Shown piece by piece: positions 34,216 through 36,890 of a DNA stretch of 36,890 nucleotides. This DNA comes from Sneathiella sp. (GTDB lineage: Bacteria; Pseudomonadota; Alphaproteobacteria; Sneathiellales; Sneathiellaceae). The position numbers and the translations under genes were made by a program. Where the stretch lies: contig JAESSA010000010.1 of the NCBI GenBank assembly GCA_016764355.1, positions 1 to 36,890 on the forward strand, given 5' to 3'. Each line of letters begins with the position of its first letter. Positions within the stretch are counted from its first letter, which is position 1. The notes beneath the pieces are model-generated. The model was given only the letters and a program-made list of their open reading frames with translations, was not told the DNA's origin and searched no databases.

Positions 34216-34443
34216 ATGCTCAAGACTGTGGGATGGACAACATTTGCTGTTGTCGTCGTCGTAACTGGTTTTTTATATCGGTATGAAAGCCTTGATCCAT
34301 GTGAATGGATGACCCAGGAACTTGTGGAATATGCGGGTGTGCCAGCTGTCAAAGGCCTCGGTGGAACCGCGGGTGCTATAATGGGCACGGGTGAGTGTTT
34401 GCAGAACTGGATGGACCTTCGTGTCAAAGGCGCAGAAAAATAG
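34216..34443 (+). CDS. 75-residue small membrane protein of unknown function
   Basis: A small protein with an N-terminal membrane helix (about 5-21, VGWTTFAVVVVVTGFL) and a 50-residue tail likely outside the cytoplasm. The tail has two cysteines (C29, C61) that could form a disulphide, and a glycine-rich centre (GLGGTAGAIMGTG). I do not recognise the family. AGGA 9 bases before ATG 34216, an inverted repeat upstream and a terminator immediately downstream support a real gene. It lies alone between the acyl-CoA dehydrogenase and kinase genes; a link to either is unproven. Confidence 0.7.
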   Translation: MLKTVGWTTFAVVVVVTGFLYRYESLDPCEWMTQELVEYAGVPAVKGLGGTAGAIMGTGECLQNWMDLRVKGAEK

Positions 34444-34472
34444 GCCGGAATCTCTCCCGGCCCTTTTATTTC
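34443..34472 (+). terminator. Intrinsic terminator after the 75-residue gene
   Basis: GGCCGG (34443-34448) pairs with CCGGCC (34457-34462) around an 8-base loop and is followed by CTTTTATTT. It begins at the last base of the small gene's stop codon and lies between convergent genes. Confidence 0.75.
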
Positions 34473-34488
34473 CTAGATCAATGATCTC

Positions 34489-35535
34489 TTACTTATTCTG
34501 AACTTTGCTCCAGCCCAGCATGGAGAGCATTTGCGCAAATGCGCCATATTGTGTTGCCCGCGCAGAGCTGGCATTACCGTCCAACCCGCGTTTGTAAACA
34601 CCTTGTACAATGGCGGCGAGGCGGAAAAATGAAAACGCGATATAGAATTCCCAGTTTTCAATGCCATCCCGGCCGGTTCTACGACAATAATCATCAATAT
34701 ATTGTTGCTCTGTTGGAATACCCATGGCTCCCAGATCAATATCAACCAGCCCGCCAGATGACGGATGCATAAAGTGATAGGTCATGCAGTTATAGGCAAG
34801 ATCTGCCAAGGGATGACCTAAAGTGCAAAGTTCCCAATCCAAAACAGCAGACACTTCCGGTTTTGTTGGGTGGATGATCATATTTTCTAAGCGATAATCG
34901 CCGTGACAAATGGTTGAGATACCCTCATCAGGCATATTCTCCGGAAGCCATTTGATTAGGTTTTCCATGGGCTCTACCATATCAGTCTCTGACGCGCGAT
35001 ACTGTTTCGTCCAACGGCCAATTTGCCGCTCGAAATAGCTTCCCTTTTTGCCAAAATCACTAAGGCCCGCCGCATCGACATCCACATTATGCATTTTTGC
35101 GAGGGTGTCGTTCATGGCGTCATAAATTGCAGACCGTTCTGAAGGATCCATGTCCGGGATTTTAGGTTGGCGAAAAATTCGGCCTTCCACTTTTTCCATG
35201 ACGTAAAATGGGGTTCCAATAATGTCCGAATCTTCACACAGACAAAAAGTCTTCGCCACAGGCACCTCCGTTGACTGCAAGGCGGACATAATTCTGTATT
35301 CCCGCTCAACCGCATGGGCAGAGGGCAAAAGAACCCCAGGGGGCTTCTTTCGCATGACATAGTCTTGATCTGGCGTATGAAGCAAAAAGGTCGGGTTTGA
35401 TTGGCCGCCTTCAAATTGGTTTATTGTGAGCGGACCAGAGAACCCATCAACGTTAGATTTAAGATATTCGACGAATTTTCCTTCATCGAATTTATGTGCC
35501 TCCCGGACCGGAATAACTTCATCATTATCGCTCAT
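34489..35535 (-). CDS. APH-type phosphotransferase, ACAD10/11 kinase-domain-like (copy 1)
   Basis: A 348-residue aminoglycoside-phosphotransferase-fold kinase. It closely resembles the kinase half of ACAD11: GGQSNPTFLL (nucleotide loop), RKKPPGVLLPSAHAVEREY (about 62-80), FYVMEKVEGRIFR, and ERQIGRWTKQYRASE. The catalytic HGDYRLENMI puts D213 as base and N218 and D233 (VLDWE) as metal ligands. In LvaA and ACAD10/11 such domains phosphorylate the 4-hydroxyl of 4-hydroxyacyl-CoA. It is not an antibiotic-resistance enzyme by sequence type. It follows the second kinase gene by 41 bases on the same strand. Confidence 0.87.
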   Translation of the reverse strand: MSDNDEVIPVREAHKFDEGKFVEYLKSNVDGFSGPLTINQFEGGQSNPTFLLHTPDQDYVMRKKPPGVLLPSAHAVEREYRIMSALQSTEVPVAKTFCLCEDSDIIGTPFYVMEKVEGRIFRQPKIPDMDPSERSAIYDAMNDTLAKMHNVDVDAAGLSDFGKKGSYFERQIGRWTKQYRASETDMVEPMENLIKWLPENMPDEGISTICHGDYRLENMIIHPTKPEVSAVLDWELCTLGHPLADLAYNCMTYHFMHPSSGGLVDIDLGAMGIPTEQQYIDDYCRRTGRDGIENWEFYIAFSFFRLAAIVQGVYKRGLDGNASSARATQYGAFAQMLSMLGWSKVQNK

Positions 35536-35576
35536 AGTACCCGTTTCTTTCTTATTTTTATATTATCCTAGGCCTG

Positions 35577-36644
35577 TTATTTTTTTATAATACGCTCAAC
35601 CTGTTCCCAACCCTTTATAGCAAGGGGTTTTGCCCGTTGTCCCATTTCTTTTGCATGGGCGCTGGACGCTGTTCCATCAACAACTCGGCCCATAATGCCC
35701 TGCAAAATAGCAGACAGTCGGAACATGTTGTATGCCATGTAAAAGTCCCAGTTTTCGATTGTATTCCGGTCCGTGCGCTCACAATACTGGGCAACATATT
35801 CTTCTTCTGTTGGAATGCCGAGGGAGGGCAGATCCAATCCGGCTAGGCCTCTAAACAGTTCGGGCTCTAGCCGCCATGTCATACAGTGATATGAAAAATC
35901 GGCGAGAGGGTGACCAAGAGTCGACAATTCCCAATCTAACATTGCAATGACTTTTTTACTGTCCCGATCCAAAATCGTATTGTCCAAGCGATAATCACCA
36001 TGAACGGTTGAGGTCTCATCACCCTCAGGAATATTCTTTGGAAGCCATTCAATCAATTTGTTCATGGCTTCAATATTTTCAGTCTCCGACGCCTTATATT
36101 GTTTTGACCAACGGCCTATTTGGCGGGCGAGGTAATCTGAAGATTTTCCGAAACTCTCAAGGCCAGCAGCTTTGTAATCGACTTTGTGCAAGGCCGCTAA
36201 GGCTGAGTTCATAGAATAAAAAGCGGTGGTGCGTTGCTCATTGGAAAAATGAGGCAGGGCAGGGTCCCATTCAATGTCACCATCAACAAAATCCATAATG
36301 TAGAACATGGTTCCGATGACAGTTTCGTCCTCGCAAAGGCAAAAAGTGCGGGGGACAGGAACGCCGGTTCCAGCCAAGCCAGATAAAACCCTATATTCCC
36401 TGTCAACGGCGTGGGCTGAGGGGAGAAGTTTTCCCGGTGGTTTTCGTCTCAGAACATATTTTCTGGACGGAGTAACCAACATGTAACTGGGGTTGGACTG
36501 TCCACCTTTGAACTGGCTGACTTCAAGCGGGGCTTCGAACCCCTCCACATGATCTCTCATATAAGCTTCAAGCGCTTGTTCATCGAACTGAAGGCGCTCT
36601 TGAATATCCATTGTTCCTGAAAAATCAGACGATGAAGTCGACAT
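35577..36644 (-). CDS. APH-type phosphotransferase, ACAD10/11 kinase-domain-like (copy 2)
   Basis: A 355-residue paralogue of the adjacent kinase, with about half of aligned positions identical by eye. It shares GGQSNPSYML, RRKPPGKLLPSAHAVDREY, RQIGRWSKQYKASE, HGDYRLDN (H215, D217, N222) and LDWE (D237), so it should be active. It differs in the segment after FYIMDFV, where GDIEWDP replaces GRIFRQP, which could change substrate choice. A longer frame to 36716 overlaps the end of purD and is rejected; ATG 36644 has AGGGAA at a good distance. Only 26 bases separate it from the purD stop, so purD and both kinases may share a transcript. Confidence 0.87.
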   Translation of the reverse strand: MSTSSSDFSGTMDIQERLQFDEQALEAYMRDHVEGFEAPLEVSQFKGGQSNPSYMLVTPSRKYVLRRKPPGKLLPSAHAVDREYRVLSGLAGTGVPVPRTFCLCEDETVIGTMFYIMDFVDGDIEWDPALPHFSNEQRTTAFYSMNSALAALHKVDYKAAGLESFGKSSDYLARQIGRWSKQYKASETENIEAMNKLIEWLPKNIPEGDETSTVHGDYRLDNTILDRDSKKVIAMLDWELSTLGHPLADFSYHCMTWRLEPELFRGLAGLDLPSLGIPTEEEYVAQYCERTDRNTIENWDFYMAYNMFRLSAILQGIMGRVVDGTASSAHAKEMGQRAKPLAIKGWEQVERIIKK

Positions 36645-36670
36645 GGTTATTTCCCTGTTTTGTTTTTTTT

Positions 36671-36890
36671 CTATTTTTCTCTCGCAACCGCTTGCCATCC
36701 AATATCGGTACGGCAAAAGCCTTCTGGCCAGTTTATTTGTTCTACGGCTTCATACGCTTTTCTTTGTGCGTCGCTTACAGTGTTCCCTGTTGCTGTAATT
36801 CCCAGCACTCTGCCCCCTATGGATAAAAGCTGATCACCCGCTTTTTTCGTGCCAGCATGAAATACCGTGACATCATCAATAGCACTGGCT
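36671..36890 (-). CDS. purD: Phosphoribosylamine-glycine ligase PurD, C-terminal part (runs off window)
   Basis: The last 73 codons of purD, entering from the right edge. PurD joins glycine to phosphoribosylamine in purine synthesis. The C-terminal domain is recognisable from VTVFHAGTKKAGDQLLSIGG, RVLGITATGNTVSDAQRKAY, and INWPEGFCRTDIGWQA, which is the invariant PurD end. The frame closes with TAG at 36671-36673. The ATP-grasp core lies outside the window. Confidence 0.93.
   Translation of the reverse strand, partial: ASAIDDVTVFHAGTKKAGDQLLSIGGRVLGITATGNTVSDAQRKAYEAVEQINWPEGFCRTDIGWQAVAREK

Noticed and set aside
34489-36644. Aminoglycoside resistance genes
   Set aside because: The proteins have the APH fold, but their motifs match the ACAD10/11 and LvaA kinase group rather than antibiotic kinases, and no mobile element is nearby.
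36645-36716. N-terminal extension of the second kinase
   Set aside because: These 24 codons overlap the C-terminal end of purD in another frame; a ribosome site sits before ATG 36644.
1-36890. tRNA, rRNA, CRISPR array, insertion sequence, prophage or cobalamin/FMN riboswitch
   Set aside because: Reading both strands by eye showed no T-arm-like motif with cloverleaf context, no regularly spaced repeats, no transposase, and no recognisable riboswitch core. A covariance-model scan was not possible here.

Overview
This is an ordinary-looking chromosomal segment of an alphaproteobacterium, probably a marine or free-living member of the Rhodospirillales/Sneathiellales/Kordiimonadales range; the sequence does not fix the genus. 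Reasons are the bolA-dnaJ-cobS-cobT block, aroK-aroB-CorC divergent from xerD, the TIGR01459-type HAD/MaoC/ribF/ileS/lspA/DUF3035/M16/M16 series, an ethylmalonyl-CoA-pathway type malyl-CoA lyase, a TipF-like degenerate EAL protein, and a MutL that carries its own endonuclease motif. Base composition is moderate (mid-40s % GC by eye) and fairly even. Genes are tightly packed: no gap exceeds about 260 bases once starts are corrected. I see no tRNA, rRNA, CRISPR array, insertion sequence or phage gene.

Left end (1-4158): cobT (partial), cobS and a J-domain protein on the minus strand belong to late aerobic cobalamin synthesis and its usual neighbour. A XRE-type regulator precedes them, separated by a perfect 13-bp hairpin. 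bolA and a ribbon-helix-helix protein run the other way, and the latter collides with an AEC-family permease.

4189-10264: a minus-strand shikimate operon (aroK, aroB, then a CorC/HlyC-type membrane protein) is divergent from a plus-strand trio: an easily missed 46-residue membrane peptide, a 603-residue secreted protein of unknown function, and xerD. An FNR/FixK-like palindrome lies in the shared promoter region. 10358-12422 holds a malyl-CoA lyase and accA, each followed by a clear hairpin.

12673-17696: a membrane-anchored degenerate EAL protein (TipF-like, polar flagellum assembly), a HAD hydrolase, then minus-strand cheZ and cheY, a MaoC hydratase and ribF. 17957-24702 is a housekeeping series, ileS-lspA-DUF3035 lipoprotein-M16-M16, in which the two peptidase subunits divide the active site between them. 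24816-30031 holds pgi overlapping mutL, a BaiN/HI0933-type flavoprotein and a PhyH-like oxygenase. 30040-32804 has rsmD, rluB and a class-I glutamine amidotransferase-like hydrolase, divergent from tadA.

Right end (32857-36890): an ACAD11-type acyl-CoA dehydrogenase homologue converges on two tandem APH-type kinases that follow purD. The dehydrogenase and kinases match the two halves of the mammalian fusion proteins ACAD10/ACAD11 and the LvaA/LvaC pair of bacterial levulinate catabolism. This is the most interesting functional lead: a split kinase-dehydrogenase system for 4-hydroxyacyl-CoA breakdown, with a duplicated kinase. I found no convincing evidence of a wholly new defence or mobile system.
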